Below, in pieces: positions 1 to 7,647 of a DNA stretch of 20,772 nucleotides. The DNA lies in contig CAYPQM010000124.1 in the NCBI GenBank assembly GCA_964412845.1, positions 1 through 20,772 of the forward strand, in the 5' to 3' direction. The number at the start of each line of letters is the position of its first letter. The stretch's first letter is position 1. The notes below the pieces were generated by a model that saw only the letters and a list, made by a program, of their open reading frames with translations, did not search any database and had not been told where the DNA came from. Source of the DNA: JAWWPY01 sp964412845. Lineage in GTDB: Bacteria > Actinomycetota > Actinomycetes > Streptosporangiales > Streptosporangiaceae. The translations under genes were made by a program, and so were the position numbers.

Positions 1-15
1 CGCCACCTCCGGGAG

Positions 16-777
16 CTATGGTGCGGTCGCGCTGGCCATGACCCGGCGGATCAGGCCGAAGGTTCTCAGCGAGCGCACGCCCTCGTCGTGGAATGACTGC
101 AACGCAGGATCATCGCCGGGATCGATCGCCGTGGCCTCCTCCCACATGGCCAGTTCGCAGGCCCGCCAGCCGGGGCGCTCCCGGACCTCGACATCGCCGA
201 AACCCGCAGCCGTCAATCCCGCGCTTAGGCCGACCCGCCGCAGCCGGGCGGGCACCCTTTCGTCGTCCCGGTCGAACGCCTCCCAGCAGGTCAGGGCCGC
301 CCGCCCACCCGGTGCGAGAACCCTCAGCACCTCGGCGTAGGCGGCGTCCGGCTGCTCGGCGAACTGGATGGCGTCGACACAGAGCACGGCGTCGACCGAG
401 CCGGCGCTCAACCCGGTCGCGGCCAGGTCCCCGGTGCGGAAGTCCGCGCTGCGGCCCTGCCGCCGGGCGGACTCGTGGGCCTGGCGCACCGCCTCGGCGG
501 AGAAATCGACCCCCACCAGCCCGGCCCCCGTGCGGGCGGCTATCTCCAGGCCATAGCCGCCGCGGCCACACGCAAGGTCCAGCAGGAGGTCGCCGGAAGA
601 CAGCCGCAGCGCACTGGCGACCTCGTCGATCCCCTCCCAGCCGAGCAGGCTGGTGGACAGCAGGTGCGGCGGCAGTCCCAGATGGCGCCGCATGATCTCG
701 TCCTTGACGGGCGACCCGGCCATGTCGGCGTACCAGCCGTCGAAGTACTGCGCCGAGCGCGGCGCTGGAGGTTCCAC
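16..777 (-). CDS. Class I SAM-dependent methyltransferase
   Basis: Predicted cytosolic methyltransferase of the UbiE/small-molecule type, 253 residues. The glycine-rich SAM-binding motif I (DLACGRGGYG) lies at about residues 67-76. It is followed by an acidic end of beta-2 (GVDFS), a motif like GSVDAVLCVDAIQF, and a post-motif LRVLAPGGRAALT, the usual Rossmann-fold order. The frame is open upstream to an ATG at 951, but that stretch is Pro/Arg-rich and unlike the family. I prefer the GTG at 777, just before the family-like YFDGWYADMAGS segment, although its ribosome site (GAGCGG, very close) is weak. The gene faces away from the lipoprotein gene at 933, leaving about 155 bp for two promoters. 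The substrate cannot be deduced. Confidence 0.85.
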   Translation of the reverse strand: MEPPAPRSAQYFDGWYADMAGSPVKDEIMRRHLGLPPHLLSTSLLGWEGIDEVASALRLSSGDLLLDLACGRGGYGLEIAARTGAGLVGVDFSAEAVRQAHESARRQGRSADFRTGDLAATGLSAGSVDAVLCVDAIQFAEQPDAAYAEVLRVLAPGGRAALTCWEAFDRDDERVPARLRRVGLSAGLTAAGFGDVEVRERPGWRACELAMWEEATAIDPGDDPALQSFHDEGVRSLRTFGLIRRVMASATAP

Positions 778-932
778 CCGCTCAGTATCGCGGCCGATCC
801 CGCAGCCTGGCCCGAATGGCCGTGAGTCCCACGGCTGCGGGCACGCTCGCTGGCCGACCTGGCCCCCGGGCCCGGGCCGGCTGGCCGGCGTGAGAACATC
901 GTGATGCCAGGAAGCCGTTGAGAGTAAGGACC

Positions 933-1430
933 ATGCTGGGAACCAGGGCACGCTTCGACCGCCTGCCGACTGTGCGCGCAGCGGCGGCCGCCTGCCTGGT
1001 CGTCCTGGCCGCGGCCGGTCTCACCGGGTGCTACGCCAGAGCGGTCGCTGCGACGTCCATCCAGGTCGCCACGGCCTACGTGGCGCAGCCCACGGTTCCT
1101 GGCACGACTGTCGCCTACGTCGTCATCCGCAACAATGGCCCGCGCGACCGGCTGATCGCCGCCCGGACCAGCGTCGGCGGGCAGGTGCTGTTCCGCGCCC
1201 CGGTCGGCCGGACCTTGACCATGCACACCATCCCCGCGATCAGCATTCCGGCCGACTCGATGACCCGGCTGGTGCCTGATGGCCTGCACATGCTGATCAC
1301 GGGGGCCGGGCCGATGCACGGCGGCAAGGACATCACGATCACGCTCATCTTCGCCCACGCCGGGCCGATGTCCGTGGTGGCCCAGGTCACGAACCCAGAG
1401 ACCGGCGGCAGCAGCTACTTCCTCAACTAG
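933..1430 (+). CDS. PCuAC-type copper chaperone-like lipoprotein
   Basis: Predicted exported lipoprotein of the copper chaperone PCu(A)C (DUF461) family, 165 residues, acting outside the membrane. A basic N-terminus and hydrophobic stretch end in the lipobox LTGC, with the lipidated Cys at residue 33. The rest is an all-beta domain with the family-like pieces AYVVIRNNGPRDRL, the MHTIP segment and GLHMLITG. The family binds Cu(I) through H(M)x10Mx21HxM and helps load cytochrome oxidase. Here the second half (MH, then HM) is recognisable, but the first His-Met position reads FRAP, so metal binding may be altered. ATG 933 is preferred over an in-frame TTG at 918 because AAGGA precedes it and the signal peptide then has normal length. 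No copper genes are adjacent, so the role is inferred. Confidence 0.72.
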   Translation: MLGTRARFDRLPTVRAAAAACLVVLAAAGLTGCYARAVAATSIQVATAYVAQPTVPGTTVAYVVIRNNGPRDRLIAARTSVGGQVLFRAPVGRTLTMHTIPAISIPADSMTRLVPDGLHMLITGAGPMHGGKDITITLIFAHAGPMSVVAQVTNPETGGSSYFLN

Positions 1431-1597
1431 CGATCGAGTCCACCTGCCTGGCTGTCGCCGTCGAGACGGTCATGGGGCCTGCGTGCTGAGCCGGGTCGGC
1501 TTAGGCGCAGCAGCGGTCCGATCGTGATAGCGATGGACGGCAATACCCAGTCGCGGTGGCCCGTCGATGACGATGACGGGAAAGGCGAAGGATGCGA

Positions 1598-2563
1598 TCA
1601 GCTCGATGATGGTGGCGGCGGTGCTCCTCCTCGGGTTCGATACCAGGCGATCGTGTCGGTGATCGCGGTGGCGAGCGGGGTGGCCGCAGTTCCGAAGGTG
1701 GACTGGTATTTGGTGGTGTCAAGAACGAAGGGGTCCTCAAACTCGTAGGCCATTTCGGCCAGCTCACGCATCAACGGGTTGGCGAGCCCGAGAACTCGCA
1801 TAACGATCTTGGGTACGTTGCGGATCCCGACGGGGTGGCCTACCTCGCCGGCGACAAGGTGGAGAAGCGCGCGGGTGCTCACCGTTTCCGGGCCAGGCAG
1901 GTGCCATACCTGGCCGACGGCCCGCTCGTCGGTGCCGAGGGTGGCCAAGCCGGCCGCGATGTCGGGAACGTAGCTGTAGGTGTGCGGCAGGTCAGGGTCG
2001 CCGATGAAATCGGCGCGCTTGCCGGCCACGGCGTTGCCGAAAACCCGCTCACCGAGGGTGGATTCCGTGACGCCCGCACCAAAGAAATCCGATGCACGCC
2101 CGATGGCGATACGGACCCGGCCTGCCTCCGCGGCGGCCAGCAGTTCTGCGGTCATCGCCGCCCGGGTCCGGCCCTTGGATGTCGTGGCCGCGAGGCGGAG
2201 ATCCTCGGTCATCGGCTTGCCGCCGGTCGGCCCATAGGCATAGATGTTCTCCAGGGTCACCAAGAGGGCGCCGGTACGTTCGGCCGCGGTCAGTACGCCC
2301 CGCTGCAGTGGCGGGAACAGTTCTGGCCACTGGGTGTACGGGGCATTGAGACATTGGTAGATCACTGATGCGCCTTTGGCCGCGTCGGTAGCAGCTTCGC
2401 CGTCGGTCGCGTCGACGGCGCGCCAACCGACACCGGCCGCGAGGGCCGCCGGCCGACGGCGTGACAGGGTCCGGACGGCGACACCCAGCCCGGCCAACCG
2501 GGCCGCGAGGGCACGGCCCACTTGCCCGGCGCCGAACACGACGTGCAGGGTGCCCTCACTCAT
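1598..2563 (-). CDS. NAD(P)-dependent epimerase/dehydratase (extended SDR)
   Basis: A 321-residue extended short-chain dehydrogenase/epimerase-like protein, probably cytosolic. A Rossmann dinucleotide site, FGAGQVGRALA, lies at residues 10-20 (GxGxxG), followed by basic residues after beta-2 (RTLSRRRP) that favour NADP(H). Further family-like segments are CLNAPYTQWPELFPPL, ENIYAYGPTGGKPMTED and GRASDFFGAG. A clear YxxxK catalytic pair is not obvious; the NIYAYGP motif occupies that region, as in NmrA-like or atypical SDRs. The C-terminus runs into a low-complexity GGAPPPPSSS tail, which could be natural or the result of a late frameshift. It is transcribed away from the DUF1707 gene. The substrate is unknown. 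Confidence 0.85.
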   Translation of the reverse strand: MSEGTLHVVFGAGQVGRALAARLAGLGVAVRTLSRRRPAALAAGVGWRAVDATDGEAATDAAKGASVIYQCLNAPYTQWPELFPPLQRGVLTAAERTGALLVTLENIYAYGPTGGKPMTEDLRLAATTSKGRTRAAMTAELLAAAEAGRVRIAIGRASDFFGAGVTESTLGERVFGNAVAGKRADFIGDPDLPHTYSYVPDIAAGLATLGTDERAVGQVWHLPGPETVSTRALLHLVAGEVGHPVGIRNVPKIVMRVLGLANPLMRELAEMAYEFEDPFVLDTTKYQSTFGTAATPLATAITDTIAWYRTRGGAPPPPSSS

Positions 2564-2995
2564 AGGTGCCTGTCCCCGGGTTCGAGGGCCTGAACGTGGC
2601 AGCAGCGGAGGTCAAGATCATCAGCGATGACGAGCCCGCTCCTGGCCGTAGATCAAGCACCGACGTGCTGTTCCCATCGTCGCTTCTCCTGTTGGTTCTC
2701 GGCAGCCCCGCATGGCGGGAGCCGGATCTCTCCCCATGGGACCACCCTGAAGCGGCATGCGGCCAGGGTCAGAAGGCCTTTCCAGCCCGAAAAGACCTGC
2801 TGCCGGTCAAAATTCTCGCGGGCCGCGGTACAAGCTGTTCCGAGTCGGCCGGGTTCCTTCCAGGGCTCGCGCGTCCCGTGTGCTTGCCGCAGCAAGACTC
2901 ACCGGCACGGCCCGTGCGTCCTGCGGGTTTGCCTCGGGCAAATTCGCGACATAACGTGTTCTGAGAACACTCCCTATCGCGGCCCGGAGGATCAC
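2564..2995. other. Divergent intergenic region, 432 bp
   Basis: I see no convincing gene here. Open frames exist on both strands, but they lack ribosome sites and protein-like composition and the stretch is somewhat less GC-rich than its neighbours. The right end holds the DUF1707 promoter with two palindromes. The left end must hold the promoter of the epimerase gene, which I could not pinpoint. Confidence 0.5.
2928..2970 (+). promoter_or_regulatory. Promoter with two palindromic operator candidates upstream of DUF1707 gene
   Basis: A sigma-A-like promoter is visible: TTGCCT at 2929-2934, a 17-bp spacer, then TAACGT at 2952-2957. Two perfect but unrelated palindromes overlap it. TTTGCCTCGGGCAAA (2928-2942) covers the -35 box. 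GTGTTCTGAGAACAC (2956-2970) covers the end of the -10 box and the expected start site. Their centres are 28 bp apart. A strong ribosome site, GGAGG, follows at 2986-2990, 5 nt before the ATG. Repression by one or two regulators is inferred; neither sequence is a site I can name. Confidence 0.6.
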
Positions 2996-3640
2996 ATGGC
3001 GAACCAGGGCGACGCGCGCGTCATTGACGCCGACCGTGACGCGGCAGCCGGCAGGCTGCGCGCGCACTTCGCGGCGGGCAGGCTCACGCTGGCGGAGTTC
3101 CAGGACCGGCTCGACGCGGCATTCGCCGCGACCACCCGCCGCGACCTGAGCCGGGTCACTGCGGATCTGCCGCACGACGGCATCGTGCCAGGTCCGGATG
3201 GCCGGGCGGCTTCCGCCGGACGCGGGTGGTCGCAGACGGCCCGGCCGCGCGTTCGGCCGTATCGCCGACGCCGGCTGCGGCTGCGGGCCCGGCTGCTGCT
3301 GACCGCCGCGGCGATGACCGCACTCTGGCTGCTGGTCGGCTTCTCCCTGCCGCACAACGGGCTGCTGATCGCCGCGTTCCTCATCATGACCGGCCTGGTG
3401 GGACTGATGGCCGGCCTCGTCGTCGGGCTGATCCTGCTGGCCCGCCGGGCCTGGCGGCGTGCTGCCTGGCTGGAGGGCCTGCCCGTGCTCGCTGGCGCGC
3501 CCTGGCTTGGCCGCGCGGTGTGGGCGGGCCGCGCCGTGTGGGTGGGCCGGGATGCCTGGCGCGCGGGAGACCGGTTCCACCCCGCCTACGACGCGAGCGG
3601 CGATTACCCGCGCGGACCCTGGCCAGCAGGCCACCGCTGA
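2996..3640 (+). CDS. DUF1707 (SHOCT-like) membrane protein
   Basis: A 214-residue membrane protein. The N-terminal DUF1707 domain (about residues 5-60) has the family pattern of a conserved Asp-Arg-(Asp) start, DADRDAAAGRLRAHFAAGRLTLAEFQDRL and the repeated Ala/Arg helix up to the LPHD segment. After a basic linker come two hydrophobic segments (about residues 100-120 and 123-145), then a Trp/Arg-rich cytosolic tail. DUF1707 proteins are common in actinobacteria, and some are tied to envelope or developmental processes; the molecular role is not established. ATG 2996 is chosen because it has an ideal GGAGG site 5 nt upstream and starts exactly at the domain. The stop falls inside a short tandem repeat, and the C-terminal tail may be frame-shifted relative to relatives. 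Confidence 0.85.
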   Translation: MANQGDARVIDADRDAAAGRLRAHFAAGRLTLAEFQDRLDAAFAATTRRDLSRVTADLPHDGIVPGPDGRAASAGRGWSQTARPRVRPYRRRRLRLRARLLLTAAAMTALWLLVGFSLPHNGLLIAAFLIMTGLVGLMAGLVVGLILLARRAWRRAAWLEGLPVLAGAPWLGRAVWAGRAVWVGRDAWRAGDRFHPAYDASGDYPRGPWPAGHR

Positions 3641-3685
3641 CGCCCGCCGCGCCACTGACGCCCGCTGCGCCACTGACGCCCGCGC
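3633..3685. repeat. Short tandem repeat, about 3 x 18 bp
   Basis: Three units of the type GCCACTGACGCCCGCTGC run from 3633 to 3685; the first and third units vary slightly. Two copies of CCCGTGGCACCC follow within 3687-3719. The first unit contains the stop codon of the DUF1707 gene. In the +1 frame relative to that gene the repeat would encode a PLTPAA hexapeptide. Confidence 0.7.
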
Positions 3686-3780
3686 GCCCCGTGGCACCCC
3701 GCCGTCCCGTGGCACCCGGCCGATGACCTCGCCGCGCGGATGACACCGCTGCGCCGCTGACATCCGCGACGCGGGCCAGT

Positions 3781-5133
3781 TCAGGAACGGACTGCAGCCC
3801 GCAGCGGGACCACCAGGTAGCGGAACGGCGGGACGCCGGTCCTGCCGTCGTCGCCACTCTCGCCGCCCTGCACCCAGGTGATCAGGGCCGGCTTGGCCGG
3901 GCTGGTGAACTCCAGCCGGAGCAGCCCCGGATCGGCTGACGGTCCCGCACCGCTGGCCGCGCCTCCGTCACCGCTGCCGTCACTGTCCCCGCCGCCATGG
4001 CCATCTTCAGGGTCACCCCGGACTTCCGGCGCGTGGTGCGGGTGGCCCGGCGCCGCCGCGGCGGCCAGTCCGTCGAGCAGGTAGTGCGGGTTGAAGGAGA
4101 TGACCGGCTGATCGCCGTGGAACTCAGCGGGCACGGTCTCCACGGCGCGGGCCCGGCCCTCGGTCTGCGCCTCGACGACCACCTGGCCGGCACCGAACGC
4201 AAGCCGGACCGGGCTGGTCCGGTCCGCGACGAGGGACACGCGCCGGACCGCCTCGGTGAGCGGCCCGGCCGGCACATCGGCCCGGCAGCCGAACTCGGTG
4301 GGGAAACGGGAACGGTACCTGATGAACTCGCCGCCGATCAGCCGGGCTGTCAGCCGGCGGCCGCCTATTCCGAAGCTGATCATTCCCTCGGCCGGCCGCG
4401 GCTCCCGGCCTGGTCCCGGTCCGGCCGCAGCTCGCTGATCGGCGTCGGCTTCCCCGCTCCCGGCGCCGGGTACCCCGGCCGCGGTCTCGAACGCGATCGA
4501 CACCGGCCATCCCGGCGCCATGGTCCGGGCCGCGTCGGCCAGTGTCCGTGCCGGGACCAGGGCAACCGCGCGCAGGCCCGCGCTCACCGGCTGCCAGCTC
4601 ATCTCCCGGACGGCAAGCCGGTACCGGTCCGTGGCGGCGAGGGTCATCATCTCGCCGTCGATGTCCAGGCAGATGCCGGTGAGCATGGGCAGCGTGTCAT
4701 CACGGCTCGCCGCGGGCAGCACCTGGCCGATGGCCGTGGCCAGGTCACCGCCGTCGATGGTGCCGGCCAAGGCCGGCGGTTCCGGGATCGCCGGATACTC
4801 CTCGCTGGGCAGTTGGACCACGGTGAACTCGGCGCTCCCGCAGGTCAGGTTGACCACGTCGCCGTCGGCGGCGAAGTCGACGGCCAGCGCGGGCAGGCTG
4901 CGGGTGATCTCGGCGAGCAGGCGGCCGGGAACCAGTACCGATCCGGCCTCCGCGACGTCAGCGTCGAGATGCGCCGTCGCCGACACCTCGTAGTCGAAGC
5001 AGGACAGGGTCAGCCCGGCGCCGGCCTCCAGCCGCAGGCCGGACAGGACGGGCACCACCGGACGTGACGGCAGGGCGCGTGCCACCCATGCGAGAGCGTC
5101 CGCCAGGGCGTCCCGCTCGACCCGGAACTTCAT
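3781..5133 (-). CDS. DNA polymerase III beta-clamp paralogue (DnaN-like)
   Basis: A 450-residue sliding-clamp homologue, normally a ring that tethers polymerase to DNA. All three clamp domains can be followed. Domain 1 includes MKFRVERDALADALAWVARALPSRP (shown only as a start marker: MKFRVERDAL) and the VLVPGRLLAEI segment. Domain 2 has LPMLTGICLDIDG and ATDRYRLAVRE. Domain 3 has FNPHYLLDGL, SPAKPALI and a C-terminal YLVVPLR. Two Gly/Asp/Ala-rich insertions, about residues 219-249 and 361-402, make it longer than the usual 365-380 residues. GTG/ATG choices upstream are excluded by a perfect GGAGG site 7 nt before ATG 5133. No dnaA, recF or gyrB is nearby, so this is probably a second clamp and not the housekeeping one. 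It stands alone as a single-gene unit. Confidence 0.85.
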   Translation of the reverse strand: MKFRVERDALADALAWVARALPSRPVVPVLSGLRLEAGAGLTLSCFDYEVSATAHLDADVAEAGSVLVPGRLLAEITRSLPALAVDFAADGDVVNLTCGSAEFTVVQLPSEEYPAIPEPPALAGTIDGGDLATAIGQVLPAASRDDTLPMLTGICLDIDGEMMTLAATDRYRLAVREMSWQPVSAGLRAVALVPARTLADAARTMAPGWPVSIAFETAAGVPGAGSGEADADQRAAAGPGPGREPRPAEGMISFGIGGRRLTARLIGGEFIRYRSRFPTEFGCRADVPAGPLTEAVRRVSLVADRTSPVRLAFGAGQVVVEAQTEGRARAVETVPAEFHGDQPVISFNPHYLLDGLAAAAAPGHPHHAPEVRGDPEDGHGGGDSDGSGDGGAASGAGPSADPGLLRLEFTSPAKPALITWVQGGESGDDGRTGVPPFRYLVVPLRAAVRS

Positions 5134-5262
5134 GCCACCGCCTCCGACCCCGTGACCGCCGACCGCAGCCACCACCCGATCCTGGCACGGCCGGCTGACA
5201 ATCCGAAGGGGCGCTGGCCGAGGGCCGGTCCCCCGGGCCGGCCGCCGCGACCGGGCCGCCTG

Positions 5263-5295
5263 GGCGTGTCCCGCTCAAGATCTGCGGGACACGCC
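5263..5295 (-). terminator. Hairpin downstream of the hydrolase-DUF6295 operon
   Basis: A perfect 12-bp stem (GGCGTGTCCCGC at 5263-5274, GCGGGACACGCC at 5284-5295) encloses a 9-nt loop. It lies 47 bp after the stop of the DUF6295 gene on the minus strand, with no T-run, as is usual for GC-rich actinomycete terminators. It also sits 130 bp upstream of the clamp gene start and could insulate that gene from read-through. Confidence 0.7.
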
Positions 5296-5342
5296 GCACG
5301 GGAGTTCCAGGTGCGCTGGCCCGGAACCCCCGCGCAGCGACG

Positions 5343-5603
5343 TCAGGCGAGGCCAGGAGGGGCGGATGCGAGGGTGGACTCGATCGCCGCGGCGAGCGCC
5401 CGCGCCGACTCCGCGGTCAGTTCGACCGCGACCCGCGCCGCGGGACCCTGCCCCGGGTTACGGAAGTCGATGTTGAGCGTGTGCTCCGCCGCCGCGTGCA
5501 CCGGGTGATCGAAGTAGACCGTGGCCTCACTGAGCGCGAACCACCCGGCCGCGCCCTTGCCGCTTCCGTCGACCTCAACCTTTTCGGTCAGATACGTGCA
5601 CAT
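5343..5603 (-). CDS. Small DUF6295-like protein
   Basis: An 86-residue protein that starts with the characteristic MCTYLTEKVEVDGSGKG stretch, followed by GWFALSEATVYFDHPVHA and EHTLNIDFRNPG. From memory this is the conserved actinobacterial family named DUF6295; no biochemical function is known to me. There is no signal peptide or membrane segment, so it is probably cytosolic. The start has a GGAGG site 7 nt upstream, which lies in the 14-bp gap after the stop of the dienelactone hydrolase gene. The two are therefore almost certainly one transcript. The conserved Cys2, Asp and His residues could bind a metal, but that is a guess. Confidence 0.85.
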   Translation of the reverse strand: MCTYLTEKVEVDGSGKGAAGWFALSEATVYFDHPVHAAAEHTLNIDFRNPGQGPAARVAVELTAESARALAAAIESTLASAPPGLA

Positions 5604-5617
5604 GAGCCAGCCTCCGT

Positions 5618-6361
5618 TCAGCTCGCCAGGTAGCGGCCGTAGAAGTCCCAGATTTTCGCCCAGCCGTCCTTCGCGGCCTCCGGCCGGTAGGCGGGCCGGT
5701 CCACGGCGAAGAACGCGTGCCCGGCACCTTCGTAGCTGTGGAACTCGAACGGCTTGCCTGCCGCGGCGAGCGCCTTCTCCAGCTCGGCGACCTGATCCGG
5801 CGAGGGGTGCTGATCATCGGCGCCGAACAGGCCGAGCAACGGGCAGGACAGGTCCTTGGCCAGGTGCACGATCGGGCCGACCTTGAGCGGCATGCCCTCC
5901 GGCGGCGTCCCGACGATGAAGGCGCCGTAACAATCCACGGCCGCGTCCAGTGGCAGGCTGCACGCCGCCAGGAACGACTGGCGCCCGCCGGAGCAGTACC
6001 CGATCGTGCCGGCCTTGCCGTTGGAGGTGGGCTGCGCCCGCAGGAACGTGACCGCCCCGAGAACATCCCCGACCAGGCGCTCGTCGGGCACGCCCCCCAG
6101 GGCCCGCGCCGCGGCCGCGGCGTCGTCCGGGCTCGCGCCAGGCGCCTCGCGGGTGTACAGGTTCGGGCAGATGGCGGTGTAGCCGTGCGCGGCGAACTTG
6201 CGGGTGATCTCCTTCGTTCCCTCGTCGTAGCCGGGCATGTGGTGGATCACCACCACACTGCCGAACGGCCCAGGGCCGAGCGGGCGAGCGAGGTACGCCT
6301 CGATCTGGTCCCCGCCGTGCCCGTTGATGCTGATGGTCTCGGCCATCATCGCGTCATACAT
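5618..6361 (-). CDS. Dienelactone hydrolase family protein
   Basis: A 247-residue alpha/beta hydrolase of the dienelactone hydrolase (carboxymethylenebutenolidase-like) family, cytosolic. The Cys-type nucleophile elbow IGYCSGG puts the nucleophile at Cys123, the acid is Asp183 in FGADD, and the general base is His215 in EGAGHAFF: a complete Cys-Asp-His triad. The early HHMPGYDEGTKE segment is typical of actinobacterial members. Classical enzymes hydrolyse dienelactone to maleylacetate in chloroaromatic breakdown. No other catechol-pathway genes are here, so the true substrate is open. ATG 6361 is supported by a GAGGA site 5 nt upstream; ATGs at codons 5 and 6 are alternatives. It leads the operon with the DUF6295-like gene. 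Confidence 0.9.
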   Translation of the reverse strand: MYDAMMAETISINGHGGDQIEAYLARPLGPGPFGSVVVIHHMPGYDEGTKEITRKFAAHGYTAICPNLYTREAPGASPDDAAAAARALGGVPDERLVGDVLGAVTFLRAQPTSNGKAGTIGYCSGGRQSFLAACSLPLDAAVDCYGAFIVGTPPEGMPLKVGPIVHLAKDLSCPLLGLFGADDQHPSPDQVAELEKALAAAGKPFEFHSYEGAGHAFFAVDRPAYRPEAAKDGWAKIWDFYGRYLAS

Positions 6362-6514
6362 CCGTGTCCTCTTCCTCTGCGGTTGGCCGACCCTGTTGTT
6401 GGCTGGCCCTGCGCTGCTCGCTGCGGCGCCGGCGCTCTGCCCAGTCGCCGTAGCCCTGGGATATCACCTGTGCCCAAGCGCCGGGGCGACGACCCCCGGT
6501 GAGAGACTCCCTCC

Positions 6515-7540
6515 ATGACGTACCTCGCCGCGCAGGATCGCTATGCGCAGATGCCGTACCGCCGCTGCGGCCGGAGCGGACTGGACCTCCCCGAGGTTTC
6601 GCTCGGGCTCTGGCAGAACTTCGGCCATGACCGGCCCATCGACACCCAGCGGGCCATCCTCAGGCGCGCCTTCGATCTGGGGGTCACGCACTTCGACCTG
6701 GCCAACAACTACGGCCCGCCGTACGGCTCCGCCGAGGTCAACTTCGGCCGGCTGCTCCGCGAGGATCTGCGTCCTTACCGCGATGAGCTGGTCATCTCGA
6801 CCAAGGCGGGCTACGACATGTGGCCCGGCCCCTACGGCGACCGCGGGTCACGCAAGTACCTGCTGGCCAGCCTGGACCAGTCGCTGGCCCGGATGGGCCT
6901 GGACTACGTGGACATCTTCTACAGTCACCGGGCCGACCCGGACACGCCGCTGGAGGAGACGATGGGCGCCCTGGCGACCGCGGTCACCTCAGGTAAGGCG
7001 CTGTACGCCGGGATCTCGTCGTACTCAGCGCAGCGGACCGAGCAGGCCGCGGCGATCCTCCGGGAGATGGGCGTCCCGCTGCTGATCCACCAGCCGTCCT
7101 ACTCGATGCTCAACCGGTGGATCGAGGAGGACCTGCTGGATACGCTCGGCCGCGAGGGCGTCGGCTGCATAGCCTTCTCCCCGCTCGCCCAGGGCGTGCT
7201 GACCGGCAAGTACCTGACCGGCATCCCCGAGGGATCCCGGGCCACCCTGGGTGGCTCGCTGACCCAAGACCAAATTACCGAACGCACACTCGCCCACGTC
7301 CGCGCCCTCAACGACATCGCGCTGCAGCGCGGCCAGTCGCTGGCCCAGCTCGCGCTGAGCTGGGCGCTCCGCGATGACCGGGTCACCTCGGTGCTGATCG
7401 GCGCGAGCAGCGTGGCGCAACTGGAGGAGAACCTCGCGGCGGCCGGCCGGGCCCAGTTCACCGAAGAGGAACTGTCCGCCATCGACGGCCACGCGGTCGA
7501 GGCAGGCATCAACATCTGGGCCGCCTCCAGCGCCCACTGA
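6515..7540 (+). CDS. yghZ: Aldo/keto reductase, L-glyceraldehyde 3-phosphate reductase type
   Basis: A 341-residue NADPH-dependent (beta/alpha)8 aldo-keto reductase, very close to E. coli YghZ (Gpr) as I remember it. Shared blocks include SLGLWQNFGHDRPID, AFDLGVTHFDLANNYGPP, STKAGYDMWPGPYG, SSYSAQRT and the C-terminal VTSVLIGASSVAQLEEN. The catalytic tetrad is visible as Asp61, Tyr66, Lys97 and His138. YghZ reduces L-glyceraldehyde 3-phosphate and methylglyoxal, suggesting a detoxifying role in the cytosol. It diverges from the dienelactone hydrolase across 153 bp. The ribosome site (GGTGAGAG) is weak. The next gene follows 107 bp later in the same direction and may be co-transcribed. Confidence 0.92.
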   Translation: MTYLAAQDRYAQMPYRRCGRSGLDLPEVSLGLWQNFGHDRPIDTQRAILRRAFDLGVTHFDLANNYGPPYGSAEVNFGRLLREDLRPYRDELVISTKAGYDMWPGPYGDRGSRKYLLASLDQSLARMGLDYVDIFYSHRADPDTPLEETMGALATAVTSGKALYAGISSYSAQRTEQAAAILREMGVPLLIHQPSYSMLNRWIEEDLLDTLGREGVGCIAFSPLAQGVLTGKYLTGIPEGSRATLGGSLTQDQITERTLAHVRALNDIALQRGQSLAQLALSWALRDDRVTSVLIGASSVAQLEENLAAAGRAQFTEEELSAIDGHAVEAGINIWAASSAH

Positions 7541-7647
7541 CCTGCCGCATGCCATCTCCGCGCGGTCGCCCAGCGCACGCGCGAGATCCTGGATCAAGGC
7601 AGGGTTGTGAGGTAGCCGATGGACGTGCTCAGCTTGCCGGATCCGTC

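Noticed and set aside
93..695. Long Arg/Pro-rich open frame opposite the methyltransferase
   Set aside because: Typical antisense shadow of a high-GC gene: no domain, extreme Arg/Pro content and no start signal.
2566..2964. Open frame of 132 codons between the divergent epimerase and DUF1707 genes
   Set aside because: No ribosome site, mixed composition without a recognisable domain, and it runs through the DUF1707 promoter palindromes.
3997..5067. 356-codon frame opposite the clamp gene
   Set aside because: Antisense of a clearly recognisable DnaN-like protein; no ribosome site or domain of its own.
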